NCBI GenBank assembly: GCA_025352845.1
Contig: JANXSC010000278.1
Location: 1 to 19,696 of the forward strand
Direction: 5' to 3'
Length of the DNA stretch: 19,696 bases
Source of the DNA: Opitutaceae bacterium
GTDB taxonomy: Bacteria; Verrucomicrobiota; Verrucomicrobiia; Opitutales; Opitutaceae
Position numbers and translations under genes: made by a program. Below, piece after piece: positions 1-6,912 of this stretch. Below the pieces are notes generated by a model that worked only from the letters and a program-made list of their open reading frames with translations, was not told the DNA's origin and made no database searches. Each line of letters opens with the position of its first letter. Position 1 is the first letter of the stretch.

Positions 1-965
1 GCGGCGAGTTTTTCCTCGAGGGCGGCGAATTGGGCGAGGTGCGTGGCGACATCGCTCGCCGCCCGCGTGCCGGCGGCGAGCAGGTCCTGCCGCGCCGCGT
101 TGAGTTCGATGCGCGTGGCGGAAAGATCGCGCGAGAGATCGGCGGCCTTGGCCGCAAGTTCGGCCTGATCGGTGGCAAATTTTTTCCGGGTTTCGTCGGC
201 CTCGGCCTTGAAAGCGGCGTGCGCCTCGGTGGTGGCGGCGGTGAGCGTGCTTTGTTTCGCGAAGGCGTCGCGCGTCTCGGCGAGCTGCGCGTGCGCCCTG
301 CCAATCTCGATCCGGACAGTGGCGGCGTCGGCGCGCGTGGTCGCGAGCTCGGTCGATTGCGCGACGAGCGTAGTCTGAATCTCGCGGAGGAAATTCTGCG
401 CGGCGGCGAGCGCGGCGTCGGACGCGGTGCGGGCGGCGAGCTGTTTTTGAAACTGATCGATCTCCTTCCACGCGGCGGAAAGTTCGGCGGCGACCTGCTG
501 GCGATCGCGCGCGGCCATGGCGAGCTGCTCGCGCAACTGCTGCACTTCGGTCGTCTCCGGCGCGGCCGGCTTGCCGGCCGAGATCGCAAGGTCGGGGCGG
601 AAATATGGACTGACGGCGCGCAGCGCGTCGAGGCGGCGGTTGCCGGCGGCGAGTTGCTCGGCGGTCAGCGTCTCGACGACGCTGCCGAGCGGCCCGCTCA
701 GGCTGCCGGCCTCGGTCGAGAGCATGAGCCACACAAACGCCTCGACGAGCGGATCGGTGGGCGTCTCGCGCGCCTGCGAGTAGGCGACGCCGAGGTTGTA
801 TTGCACCAACGCCCGCGCACGTTCGGCCTTGGCCTGGGTGGAGTCGGCGGGAGCGGCACCTTTTTTATCGACGGGTTTGGGCGCGGTGTTCGTTTCCGCG
901 GTGGCCGCGATCAGCGGGGAAGATGCGATTGCGGCGGTGAGCAGCGCAAAGCGGACAAACTTCAT
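1..965 (-). CDS. Exported coiled-coil protein, paralogue of the LysM protein next to it (C-terminus beyond window)
   Basis: The minus-strand frame is open from an ATG at 965 to the window edge (321 codons seen, no stop). It begins MKFVRFALLTAAIAS, a typical signal peptide with a likely cut near LIAATA. Residues about 45-125 form a short helical Sel1/TPR-like segment (VQYNLGVAYSQ, then EAFVWLMLSTEAG). From about residue 140 the protein is Ala/Glu/Gln-rich with heptad-like spacing, so a long coiled coil is expected. The same order, including QYNLG, AFVWL and a following AAWKE motif, occurs in the gene at 1087-2445, so the two are tandem paralogues. A C-terminal LysM domain, as in the neighbour, is likely but lies outside the window. 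The role is unknown; periplasmic or cell-wall-associated scaffolding is an inference. The long reading frame on the opposite strand is a high-GC shadow. Confidence 0.8.
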   Translation of the reverse strand, partial: MKFVRFALLTAAIASSPLIAATAETNTAPKPVDKKGAAPADSTQAKAERARALVQYNLGVAYSQARETPTDPLVEAFVWLMLSTEAGSLSGPLGSVVETLTAEQLAAGNRRLDALRAVSPYFRPDLAISAGKPAAPETTEVQQLREQLAMAARDRQQVAAELSAAWKEIDQFQKQLAARTASDAALAAAQNFLREIQTTLVAQSTELATTRADAATVRIEIGRAHAQLAETRDAFAKQSTLTAATTEAHAAFKAEADETRKKFATDQAELAAKAADLSRDLSATRIELNAARQDLLAAGTRAASDVATHLAQFAALEEKLA

Positions 966-1086
966 TGAGTGTTCGCCGGAGTTGAGGCCGCGCCCATGCG
1001 GGGCGCGATAAAATTCTGCGCGTTTTTGCGCAAAGCACAGACGCAAAAAATTGTCGCGACGAGAAGCCGCGGCAAATCGGAACGCG

Positions 1087-2445
1087 CTACGGAATCCGCA
1101 AAACTTTTCCCGCAACGAGGCTGCGCTCGTCGATCAGCACGTCGCGGTTGGCGGCGAGAATGTCGGTCCAGCGGTTCGCCGTGCCGTAGTAGCGGCGCGA
1201 AATGGCCGAGAGCGTGTCACCGACGGCGATGACGTGGGTGCGGGCCGCGGCGCCGGTGGGCGAGGTCGGTCGGGCGGGCGTGGCGTCGGCAACCGGCACG
1301 ACGGAGGGGAGATTTGCAACGGATGGTGCGGCCGGAGCTGCGGGTGTGCTGGCGGCGGCCGCAGCAGCGCGCGCCTCGTTGGCGGAAAGTTTCGCGGTGA
1401 GGTCGGCGTTCTGGCCGCGCAGTTCGTCGCGCTCGGCGGTGAGGAGTGTATAGGAGCGGAGGGCGGTGGCGAGTTTGCCCTCGGTGTCGGCGAGAGCCTT
1501 CGTGGCGCGGGCAAATTCATCGGCGTTCACGCCCGGGTTGGCAGTCGCGGCGGCGGCGAGCGCGGCCTTTTCGCTTTCGAGCTGGCGCACGCGCGCCTCA
1601 AGTTCGCGGGTCGCCGTGGCGCGATCGCGCAGCGCGGCGAGCTCCTGCGCGGTGGCGGCGGCGCGGAGTTTCCCGAGATCCTCGGCGCGGGCGACGCCGA
1701 CTTGCTCGGCGGCGGCGAGCGCGGTCTCGGCCCTGGTCCGGGCGTCGTTGCTCGCGGCGAGCTGTTCGCGCGCGGTGGTCAGCTGCGTCTGGAACTTGCC
1801 ATTTTCGATGCGCGTGGCGGCGGCCTCGGCGCGGGCGGTGGCGAGCTCGGCGGACTGGCGGGCGAGGTTCGCCTGCGTTTCGCGGACGGTTTTTTGCGCG
1901 GCCGCGATTTCACCGGCGGCCCCGGCGCGCTGGGCGAGTTGGCCCTTGAGTTGCTCGCTTTCCTTCCACGCGGCCGTGAGTTCGGTCGCGAGCTGGGATT
2001 TGTCCTTGAGGGCGGAGGCGAGTTGATCCTGCAGCGGTTTGTCGTCGCCGGGCATCGTGATGAGCGGGGCCCTGCCGGGCGCGGGCGCGGTGATAATGGG
2101 AGTGGCGGCGGAGCGAAGCGCGGGATTGGCGGCGCGCGCGGCATCGACCCGGCGCCGCACCTCGGCCGCCTGCGCGGGGTTGAGCGTGTCGAGCACGGTC
2201 ACGAGCGCCTGGTCGGTCGCGCCATTCTCGGAGGCGAGCGTGAGCCAGACAAACGCGTCGAGGCTCTCGGCCGGCGTCGCCGCGCTGCGCGTGAGCGCGC
2301 GGCCGAGGTTGTATTGCGCGCGGGGATCGCCGCGCTCGGCCTTTGCGCGCAGCGCCGTGAGATCGGCCGGTGGCTCGCCCGCGACGGCACGGCATGAAAA
2401 CAGGACGAGGGCGATGCCAAGACAGGCGAGACGGGCTGGTTTCAT
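1087..2445 (-). CDS. Exported coiled-coil protein with C-terminal LysM domain
   Basis: This is a 452-residue protein. Residues 1-23 are a signal peptide (MKPARLACLGIALVLFSC, cut probably after AVA). Residues about 35-110 resemble one or two Sel1/TPR helices (DPRAQYNLGRALTRS, DAFVWLTLASENG). Residues about 135-390 are a long Ala/Glu/Gln/Arg-rich coiled coil. Residues 403-452 are a LysM domain (THVIAVGDTLSAISRRYYG, ending GKVLRIP). LysM binds N-acetylglucosamine-containing polymers such as peptidoglycan, so the protein probably sits on the wall or in the periplasm. The ATG at 2445 was chosen because it gives a complete signal peptide; the frame stays open upstream but with no plausible protein. 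It lies 121 bases upstream of its paralogue on the same strand, so the pair may be co-transcribed. No enzymatic domain was seen. Confidence 0.85.
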   Translation of the reverse strand: MKPARLACLGIALVLFSCRAVAGEPPADLTALRAKAERGDPRAQYNLGRALTRSAATPAESLDAFVWLTLASENGATDQALVTVLDTLNPAQAAEVRRRVDAARAANPALRSAATPIITAPAPGRAPLITMPGDDKPLQDQLASALKDKSQLATELTAAWKESEQLKGQLAQRAGAAGEIAAAQKTVRETQANLARQSAELATARAEAAATRIENGKFQTQLTTAREQLAASNDARTRAETALAAAEQVGVARAEDLGKLRAAATAQELAALRDRATATRELEARVRQLESEKAALAAAATANPGVNADEFARATKALADTEGKLATALRSYTLLTAERDELRGQNADLTAKLSANEARAAAAAASTPAAPAAPSVANLPSVVPVADATPARPTSPTGAAARTHVIAVGDTLSAISRRYYGTANRWTDILAANRDVLIDERSLVAGKVLRIP

Positions 2446-2548
2446 GCCTCCATCCAATGCGCGGCGTGGCGCGCGCCGCGACGACAAAATTTGCGGGCGC
2501 GGTGACGTCTTGGCGACCGCGCGGCAGTGGATCGGTTTAGTTTTTATG

Positions 2549-2609
2549 GTCATCGCGGGGAGCGAGGTGACGCAGCAATCTGTCCGCATTTCAACCCGTT
2601 CGACGACCC
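2549..2609. repeat. Partial copy of a dispersed GTCATTG...AGCAATC repeat
   Basis: The first 32 bases align without gaps to the repeat at 11919 (24 of 32 identical, both ending AGCAATC). Similarity resumes at gttcgacgaccc against gtttgacgagccc at the same offset. The far inverted end present in the second copy is missing, so this looks decayed or truncated. Sequences of this kind, often mis-translated as small proteins, are scattered between genes in many bacteria. It is the only recognisable content of the 291-base gap 2446-2736 apart from the leader before 2737. Confidence 0.55.
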
Positions 2610-2700
2610 AAAAACCCCGAGCCCGATTGAGGGGCTGAATCGCCCAGGCCGACGAGCCGGACTCGCGATAAAAAGGCCCGGCGCCTGACACACCCGGCGC

Positions 2701-2736
2701 TTGCCTCGCGCCGCGCCTCCTCTCCACGCTCACGGC
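2701..2736 (+). promoter_or_regulatory. Leader shared with the gene at 13987
   Basis: The 36 bases before the ATG at 2737 match the 36 bases before the ATG at 13987 at 25 positions with no gaps. Both start TTGCC and both contain TCCACGCTCACG directly before the start codon. No Shine-Dalgarno is visible in either. It could be a shared promoter/leader or a coincidence of base composition. Confidence 0.3.
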
Positions 2737-3066
2737 ATGTCCTCGCTGCCCACCCAGTTCGCCGGTGTCACCGTCGTGACCAAGGCCAACGTCTATTTCG
2801 ACGGCAACGTCGTGAGCCACACCGTGCTCTTCGCCGACAAATCGAAGAAGACCCTCGGGCTCATCCGCCCCGGCTCCTACTACTTCGGCACCGCCGCCGC
2901 CGAGCGCATGGAGATCGTCGCGGGCGACTGCGTCGTCACCCAGAAGGACGCCAAGGATTCGCAGACCTACGCCGCCGGGACGCACTTTGACGTGCCCGCT
3001 AACAGCGGCTTCACGATCGCGGTGAAGAGCGGGCTCTGCGAATACATCTGCTCGTTCCTGCCGTAG
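2737..3066 (+). CDS. ppnP: Pyrimidine/purine nucleoside phosphorylase (PpnP/YaiE, DUF1255 family)
   Basis: This 109-residue protein has the small cupin layout of PpnP. Typical features are the conserved early segment with YFDGNVVSHTV, the middle segment LGLIRPGSYYFGT with AERMEIVAGDC, and the end FDVPANSGFTIAV followed by CEYICSF. E. coli PpnP (about 94 residues) catalyses phosphorolysis of several purine and pyrimidine nucleosides to base plus ribose-1-phosphate in the cytoplasm. The extra length here is a short N-terminal extension (MSSLPTQFAGVTVVTKA). The ATG at 2737 is the best start because it begins the recognisable family region; no Shine-Dalgarno precedes it. The gene appears monocistronic, followed by a strong inverted repeat at 3114-3183. 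Confidence 0.92.
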   Translation: MSSLPTQFAGVTVVTKANVYFDGNVVSHTVLFADKSKKTLGLIRPGSYYFGTAAAERMEIVAGDCVVTQKDAKDSQTYAAGTHFDVPANSGFTIAVKSGLCEYICSFLP

Positions 3067-3113
3067 ACTATTTTTTGATCAACGCGACGGGACGCCTAGT
3101 CCACAGTGCTCCA

Positions 3114-3183
3114 CGTAGGCCAGCTCGCTGGCGAGAGCCCCGTCCGCTCCACCTTGAGGCGCTCGCCAGCGAGCTGACCTACG
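3114..3183. repeat. Intergenic palindromic element, 22-bp arms
   Basis: CGTAGGCCAGCTCGCTGGCG at 3114 and the arm at 3162-3183 are reverse complements over 22 bases with one mismatch, around a 26-base centre. The transcript could fold into a long hairpin between the ppnP stop (3066) and the TIR gene start (3271). A partial match, TAGGCCAGCTC, recurs at 5423. It resembles in layout (outer GTAGG) the palindrome at 3741-3824. Confidence 0.75.
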
Positions 3184-3270
3184 CAAACCCAGAGTCCCCG
3201 TCCGCCCACTGCCGGATCCCCGCGATTTCTCCTCGTCAGGAAAACGCGTGCGCCCCACGGTTCCGTTTGC

Positions 3271-5349
3271 ATGACGAGCCCCGAGACCACGCCCGCGCCC
3301 GCCCCCTCGGTCGGAGCCGTCTTCGTGAGCTACGCCTCGCAGGACGCGGAGGCCGCAAAGCGCATCTGCGAATCGCTCCGCGCCGCCGGCGTCGAGGTGT
3401 GGTTCGATCAAAACGAGCTCACCGGCGGCGATGCGTGGAACCGGAAAATCCGCGGGCAAATCGCGGCGTGCGCGCTCTTTGTCCCCGTGATTTCGGCGGC
3501 CACGCAGGCACGGCACGAGGGCTATTTCCGCCTGGAGTGGAAACTCGCCGCACAACGCACGCACCTGATGTCCGGTGCAAAGGCGTTTCTCCTGCCCGTC
3601 GTGATCGATGCGACGCGCGACGCCGAGGCGCACGTGCCCGAGGAGTTTCGCGCCGTGCAGTGGACGCGCCTGCCAGGCGGCGAGCACGCGGAGAAATTTG
3701 GCGAGCGGGTGAAGAACTTGTTCGGAGGTGACGCGCTTGATGTAGGGCGGGGTCTCCCGACCCCGCCTCTTCGCTCACGAAACGATGCCGCCACCACGGC
3801 GGGGTCGGGAGACCCCGCCCTACAACCGAGCCGCCCATTGCGCCGATGGCTCGTGCCCGCGTTGCTCGGCGCGGTGATCGTCGCAGCGCTCGCCCTTTGG
3901 CAGCCATGGCGGCCAACGCGGCCCACCTCCGCCCCAGCCACGGCCAAATCGATCGCGGTGCTGCCCTTCGTCAACCAGAGCGACGACAAGGGCAACGAGT
4001 ATTTTTCCGACGGCATCAGCGAGGAGCTGCTCAACGTGCTCGCGAAAATTCCCGACCTGAAAGTCACGGCACGGACCTCGTCGTTTTCGTTCAAGGGCAA
4101 GCAGGTGCCGTTGCCGGAAATCGCGCGGCAGCTCGGCGTCGCCTACGTGATCGAAGGCAGCGTGCGCAAGTCGGGAGGCAAAGTCCGCATCACCGCGCAG
4201 CTCATCAAGGCCGCGGACGGTTTTCAGGTGTGGTCGGACAATTTCGAACGCGAGTTGAAGGACGTCTTCGCCATGCAGGACGAGATCGCGGGACTCATCG
4301 CGAAGAATCTTTCGCTGAAACTCGGTGCGATTTCGCCGGCGGCGAAGGCGGCGGTGAACTCGCAGGCGTTCGAACTCTACCTCCAGGGCCGACAGGCGTG
4401 GAATCTCCGCAACGACGAGGGTTTCACGCGGGCGGAGCAGTTGCTGAACCGTGCGCTCGAAATCGATCCGAACTTCGCTCGCGCACACGCGGCGCTCGCC
4501 GATGTTTGGTTTTTTCGGGCCCAAGATAAGGGCATCCATGCAACGTTCAGCCGGCCCGACGCGCCCGAATTAATCCCCATCATCGCGAAAATCCGCCAGG
4601 CCCTCGCGCTCGATCCCGAGTCGGCCGAGGCCCACGCTTCGCTGGGTAACGCGTTGGGACTGATTTGGAAATTCGCCGAGGCCGAACGCGAATTGCGCCG
4701 GGCGATAGCGCTCAACCCGAACTACGCTTCCGCCCATCAATGGCTGGGTGAACGACTGCTCTGCGATGGCCGGCTGGACGAAGCCTTGGCCGAAAGGAAA
4801 CTCGCGACCGAAATCGACCCGCTGTCTTCCCGGATAGCCGACAACTATGCCTACGCGCTCTACATTGCGGGGCGAAATTCCGCCGCGCTCGAAGCGAACG
4901 AGCGAGCCGTCGCCCTGCAGCCAAATAATTTTCAAGCGCTCGGCCAAAGAGCGTGGCTGTTCGCCTTGCTGGGGCGACGCGATGAGGCCGTCGCACTCGC
5001 CCGTCAGCTGCCGCCGAGCTATCCCTACACTCGCTCCTACCAAATTATCGTCTTTGGCGCGGCGGGATTGCGGACGGAAGCGGAAGCTTTGCTGTCCGGC
5101 TGGGATGCCGAGGGGAGTGCGAGTTGGCCCAAAAGTTTCATGTTGCTCATGATCGGGCGCCGGGAAGAAGCGATCGCCGCGCTGGACGCAAACTCATGCG
5201 AAAGCCCCTGGGCTTATGTCGATCCGATCTTCGACCAAATCCACGACGAACCGCGCTTCAAAAAATTCCTCGCGACCATCGGCCTGACCGACGCCCAAGC
5301 CCGGGCGCAGGCGTGGCGCGCGGCGCATCCGCCGGAGAAGGCGAAATAG
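3271..5349 (+). CDS. TIR domain - transmembrane - TolB-like domain - TPR protein
   Basis: This 692-residue protein has four parts. Residues 14-150 are a TIR domain (VFVSYASQDAEAAKRICESL, VEVWFDQNEL, then RLEWKLA), with E89 in the position of the catalytic Glu of NAD-cleaving TIRs. Residues about 157-184 are a linker made by a palindromic element. Residues 192-209 are one membrane helix (WLVPALLGAVIVAALALW). Residues 226-350 match the TolB-like/FlgO-like region found in CadC-type and cyclase-type receptors (SIAVLPFVNQSDDKGNEYFS, DGISEELLNVLAKI, YVIEGSVRKSGGKVRITAQL). Residues about 365-680 hold TPR repeats (for example ALALDPESAEAHASLG). By family precedent the TIR is cytoplasmic and the TolB/TPR part lies outside the inner membrane. 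A signalling or defence role is an inference; whether the TIR cleaves NAD cannot be told from sequence. The gene stands alone between two palindromic gaps. Confidence 0.88.
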   Translation: MTSPETTPAPAPSVGAVFVSYASQDAEAAKRICESLRAAGVEVWFDQNELTGGDAWNRKIRGQIAACALFVPVISAATQARHEGYFRLEWKLAAQRTHLMSGAKAFLLPVVIDATRDAEAHVPEEFRAVQWTRLPGGEHAEKFGERVKNLFGGDALDVGRGLPTPPLRSRNDAATTAGSGDPALQPSRPLRRWLVPALLGAVIVAALALWQPWRPTRPTSAPATAKSIAVLPFVNQSDDKGNEYFSDGISEELLNVLAKIPDLKVTARTSSFSFKGKQVPLPEIARQLGVAYVIEGSVRKSGGKVRITAQLIKAADGFQVWSDNFERELKDVFAMQDEIAGLIAKNLSLKLGAISPAAKAAVNSQAFELYLQGRQAWNLRNDEGFTRAEQLLNRALEIDPNFARAHAALADVWFFRAQDKGIHATFSRPDAPELIPIIAKIRQALALDPESAEAHASLGNALGLIWKFAEAERELRRAIALNPNYASAHQWLGERLLCDGRLDEALAERKLATEIDPLSSRIADNYAYALYIAGRNSAALEANERAVALQPNNFQALGQRAWLFALLGRRDEAVALARQLPPSYPYTRSYQIIVFGAAGLRTEAEALLSGWDAEGSASWPKSFMLLMIGRREEAIAALDANSCESPWAYVDPIFDQIHDEPRFKKFLATIGLTDAQARAQAWRAAHPPEKAK
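3741..3824. repeat. Perfect palindromic element inserted in frame in the TIR gene
   Basis: Positions 3741-3767 and 3798-3824 are perfect reverse complements (27 bases, TGTAGGGCGGGGTCTCCCGA at the left end) around a 30-base centre. The whole element is 84 bases, exactly 28 codons, and encodes residues about 157-184 (GRGLPTPPL ... GSGDPAL) between the TIR domain and the membrane helix. Because it is a palindrome, the opposite strand encodes a near-identical peptide. It looks like a mobile or dispersed palindrome that has been accepted as a protein linker. Confidence 0.9.
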
Positions 5350-5359
5350 GAAAACGCAC

Positions 5360-5475
5360 AACGCTTAACTCTTAACGCCGAACTCTCAATTTTCCGACCC
5401 GGCTGCGTCGGCGCGAGAAATCTAGGCCAGCTCCTACTTGAGCGTTAAACGTTAAGCGTTGGGCGTTGAGCGTTC
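5360..5475. repeat. Palindrome built of degenerate heptamers
   Basis: The right part is five successive 7-base units (AGCGTTA, AACGTTA, AGCGTTG, GGCGTTG, AGCGTTC; 5441-5475). The left part is four units of the complementary pattern (AACGCTT, AACTCTT, AACGCCG, AACTCTC; 5360-5387). The 19 bases at 5360-5378 and 5442-5460 are reverse complements with two mismatches. It fills most of the 160-base gap between the TIR gene and the cyclophilin gene and may act as a transcript hairpin. Confidence 0.75.
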
Positions 5476-5509
5476 TTCCTTCCCTGCGAATTTCTCCCTC
5501 CGTTTTCCC

Positions 5510-6721
5510 ATGAAGCCCCTCCGTCCACTCGCTCCCTCACTCGTTCTCCTCATCGTTTTCGTTCTTTCGTCCGTCCTCCTCCGCGCGGCCGACGCCGCGC
5601 TACCCGACGGTCCCCGCTCTGAGCTCTCCGATGGGCTCTACGCCGAATTCACCACGCCGCGCGGCGCGTTCACGGTGGAGCTTTTCTACACGAGGGCTCC
5701 GCTCATGTGCGCCAACTTCACTGGCCTCGCCGAGGGCTCGCTCGCGCCGCGCAATGGAAAACCGTTCTACACCGGCCTCACCTGGTATCGCGTCGTCCCC
5801 GGCTTCGTCATCCAGAGCGGCAACCCCGGCCTGAAGGACACCGACGACGAGGCGAAACCCATTCCGCACCGGTTCCCTGATGAATTAGTCCCCGGCCTCC
5901 GCCACGACGCCACCGGCATGCTCTCCATGGCCAACGCCGGCCCTGACACCAACAGCTGCGAATTCTTCCTCACCCTCGCGCCGACGCACCGCCTCAACTA
6001 CCTCCACTCCGTCTTCGGCCGCACCGTCCGCGGCCTCGAAGTCCTCGCACAGATCAAACCGGACGCCCCCGTCGCGATCAAAATCCTCCGCGTCGGCCCG
6101 GCCGCGAAAGCTTTCCGCGCCGATGCCGCCGAATTCGCCCGCCTCTCCGCCGCGCAGAAAAAATACGCCGACTCACCCGGACCCGGCCCGACCGCCAAAG
6201 CCTCGGCGTCGCCGGCCCCCCTCACCCACTTCGCCGATCCCGACACCATCCTCCCCGTCGAGCCGCCGCGCGCGAAGAATTTTAACTACAAGCTCGCGAA
6301 CTTCGAGCGCGCCACCGGCGTGCGCATCGCCGCGTGTGTCTTCGCGAAATCGCCCACCGCCGCCGAGGATAGCGAGCCCGGCAGATTCATGAAAGCCCTC
6401 TCCGCGAAACTCGGCGTCGAAAAACGCGGTGCCGTCGTCGCCTACTTCGCCGACGAAAGTGATTGGCGCGTCTGGCTCGTCGGCGACTCAACCACGCCCT
6501 TTTTCGGCCGCGTCGCCACATCCGCCGAACTCGGCGATGGTGCCGCGTTTCACGACGTGAAGGAAACGTTCATGAAAGCCGCCCAAGCCGACGGCGACGC
6601 CGCGTTCGCGCTGCAAAAAAAATCCGCCCCCGCCGACAAACCGCCCGCCGCCGGCCAGCGCATCAAACTCCAAACCGACGCGATCCTCGACGGCCTGATT
6701 CTTAAGCTGGAGCCAAAGTAG
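5510..6721 (+). CDS. Exported cyclophilin-type peptidylprolyl isomerase with extra C-terminal domain
   Basis: This is a 403-residue protein. Residues 1-27 form a signal peptide (LAPSLVLLIVFVLSSVLLRA). Residues about 42-205 are a bacterial cyclophilin domain: FTVELFYTRAPLMCANF, then WYRVVPGFVIQSGNP (active-site Arg, Phe and Gln), NSCEFFLTLAPTHRL and HSVFGRT. The Trp of human cyclophilin A is not conserved, as in many bacterial members. It should catalyse prolyl cis-trans isomerisation of exported proteins. After a Pro/Ala-rich linker (about 215-245), residues about 255-370 (NFERATGVRIAACVF, KRGAVVAYFADESDWRVWLV) weakly recall the TPM fold; this is tentative. The ATG at 5510 gives the complete signal peptide, whereas an upstream extension would translate the heptamer repeat. 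A terminator follows immediately at 6723. Confidence 0.88.
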   Translation: MKPLRPLAPSLVLLIVFVLSSVLLRAADAALPDGPRSELSDGLYAEFTTPRGAFTVELFYTRAPLMCANFTGLAEGSLAPRNGKPFYTGLTWYRVVPGFVIQSGNPGLKDTDDEAKPIPHRFPDELVPGLRHDATGMLSMANAGPDTNSCEFFLTLAPTHRLNYLHSVFGRTVRGLEVLAQIKPDAPVAIKILRVGPAAKAFRADAAEFARLSAAQKKYADSPGPGPTAKASASPAPLTHFADPDTILPVEPPRAKNFNYKLANFERATGVRIAACVFAKSPTAAEDSEPGRFMKALSAKLGVEKRGAVVAYFADESDWRVWLVGDSTTPFFGRVATSAELGDGAAFHDVKETFMKAAQADGDAAFALQKKSAPADKPPAAGQRIKLQTDAILDGLILKLEPK

Positions 6722-6722
6722 C

Positions 6723-6745
6723 AGTGGGAGCAGCTCACTTTTTTT
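6723..6745 (+). terminator. Intrinsic terminator of the cyclophilin gene
   Basis: A stem AGTGGG/CTCACT (one G-U pair) with loop AGCAG is followed by seven T residues (6739-6745). It begins one base after the TAG at 6719-6721. The stem is short, but the T tract and position fit Rho-independent termination. Confidence 0.65.
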
Positions 6746-6876
6746 GCCGTTGAAGGAGCGTGCCTCGTGCGCGCCCTCCGAGAAACCGGGGGCGGTCGAG
6801 TTGCTACCCTACGGAACCCAGGATGTGGACAAGAAAGTGCGATGCGCCCGGGAGCAGCCTTGCATGCGCCGCGGCG

Positions 6877-6906
6877 TTGACACCACCAAGGGTTAACTCA
6901 AGTTAA
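6877..6906 (+). promoter_or_regulatory. Candidate promoter of the toxin-antitoxin pair
   Basis: TTGACA at 6877-6882 is a perfect -35 consensus. A -10-like AGTTAA lies 18 bases downstream (6901-6906) inside the palindrome, which would put the transcript start at or next to the ATG at 6913. That would make the antitoxin mRNA leaderless, consistent with no visible Shine-Dalgarno. The -10 match is weak. Confidence 0.45.
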
Positions 6907-6909
6907 CCC
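6890..6909. promoter_or_regulatory. Palindromic operator candidate of the antitoxin
   Basis: GGGTTAACTCAAGTTAACCC is a perfect inverted repeat of 9-base arms around CA, ending three bases before the antitoxin start. Type II antitoxins usually repress their own operon by binding such a palindrome. Its overlap with the proposed -10 fits repression. Confidence 0.65.
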
Positions 6910-6912
6910 AGC

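Noticed and set aside
30..968. Plus-strand reading frame of 312 codons
   Set aside because: Shadow of the truncated minus-strand coiled-coil gene; Gly/Arg-rich with no domain.
1051..2397. Long plus-strand reading frame of 448 codons, Gly/Arg-rich
   Set aside because: It is the antisense shadow of the coiled-coil LysM gene; high GC and repeated Ala/Glu codons keep stops away. The opposite strand has a signal peptide and a LysM domain.
3067..3080. T-run after ppnP as an intrinsic terminator
   Set aside because: Six T residues are present but no GC-rich stem precedes them; the palindrome at 3114 lies downstream instead.
3096..3731. Small reading frames on both strands over the gap before the TIR gene
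   Set aside because: They run across the palindromic repeat or are shadows of the TIR gene; no conserved motif.
5360..5475. Heptamer repeats as a CRISPR-like array
   Set aside because: Units are seven bases with no spacers.
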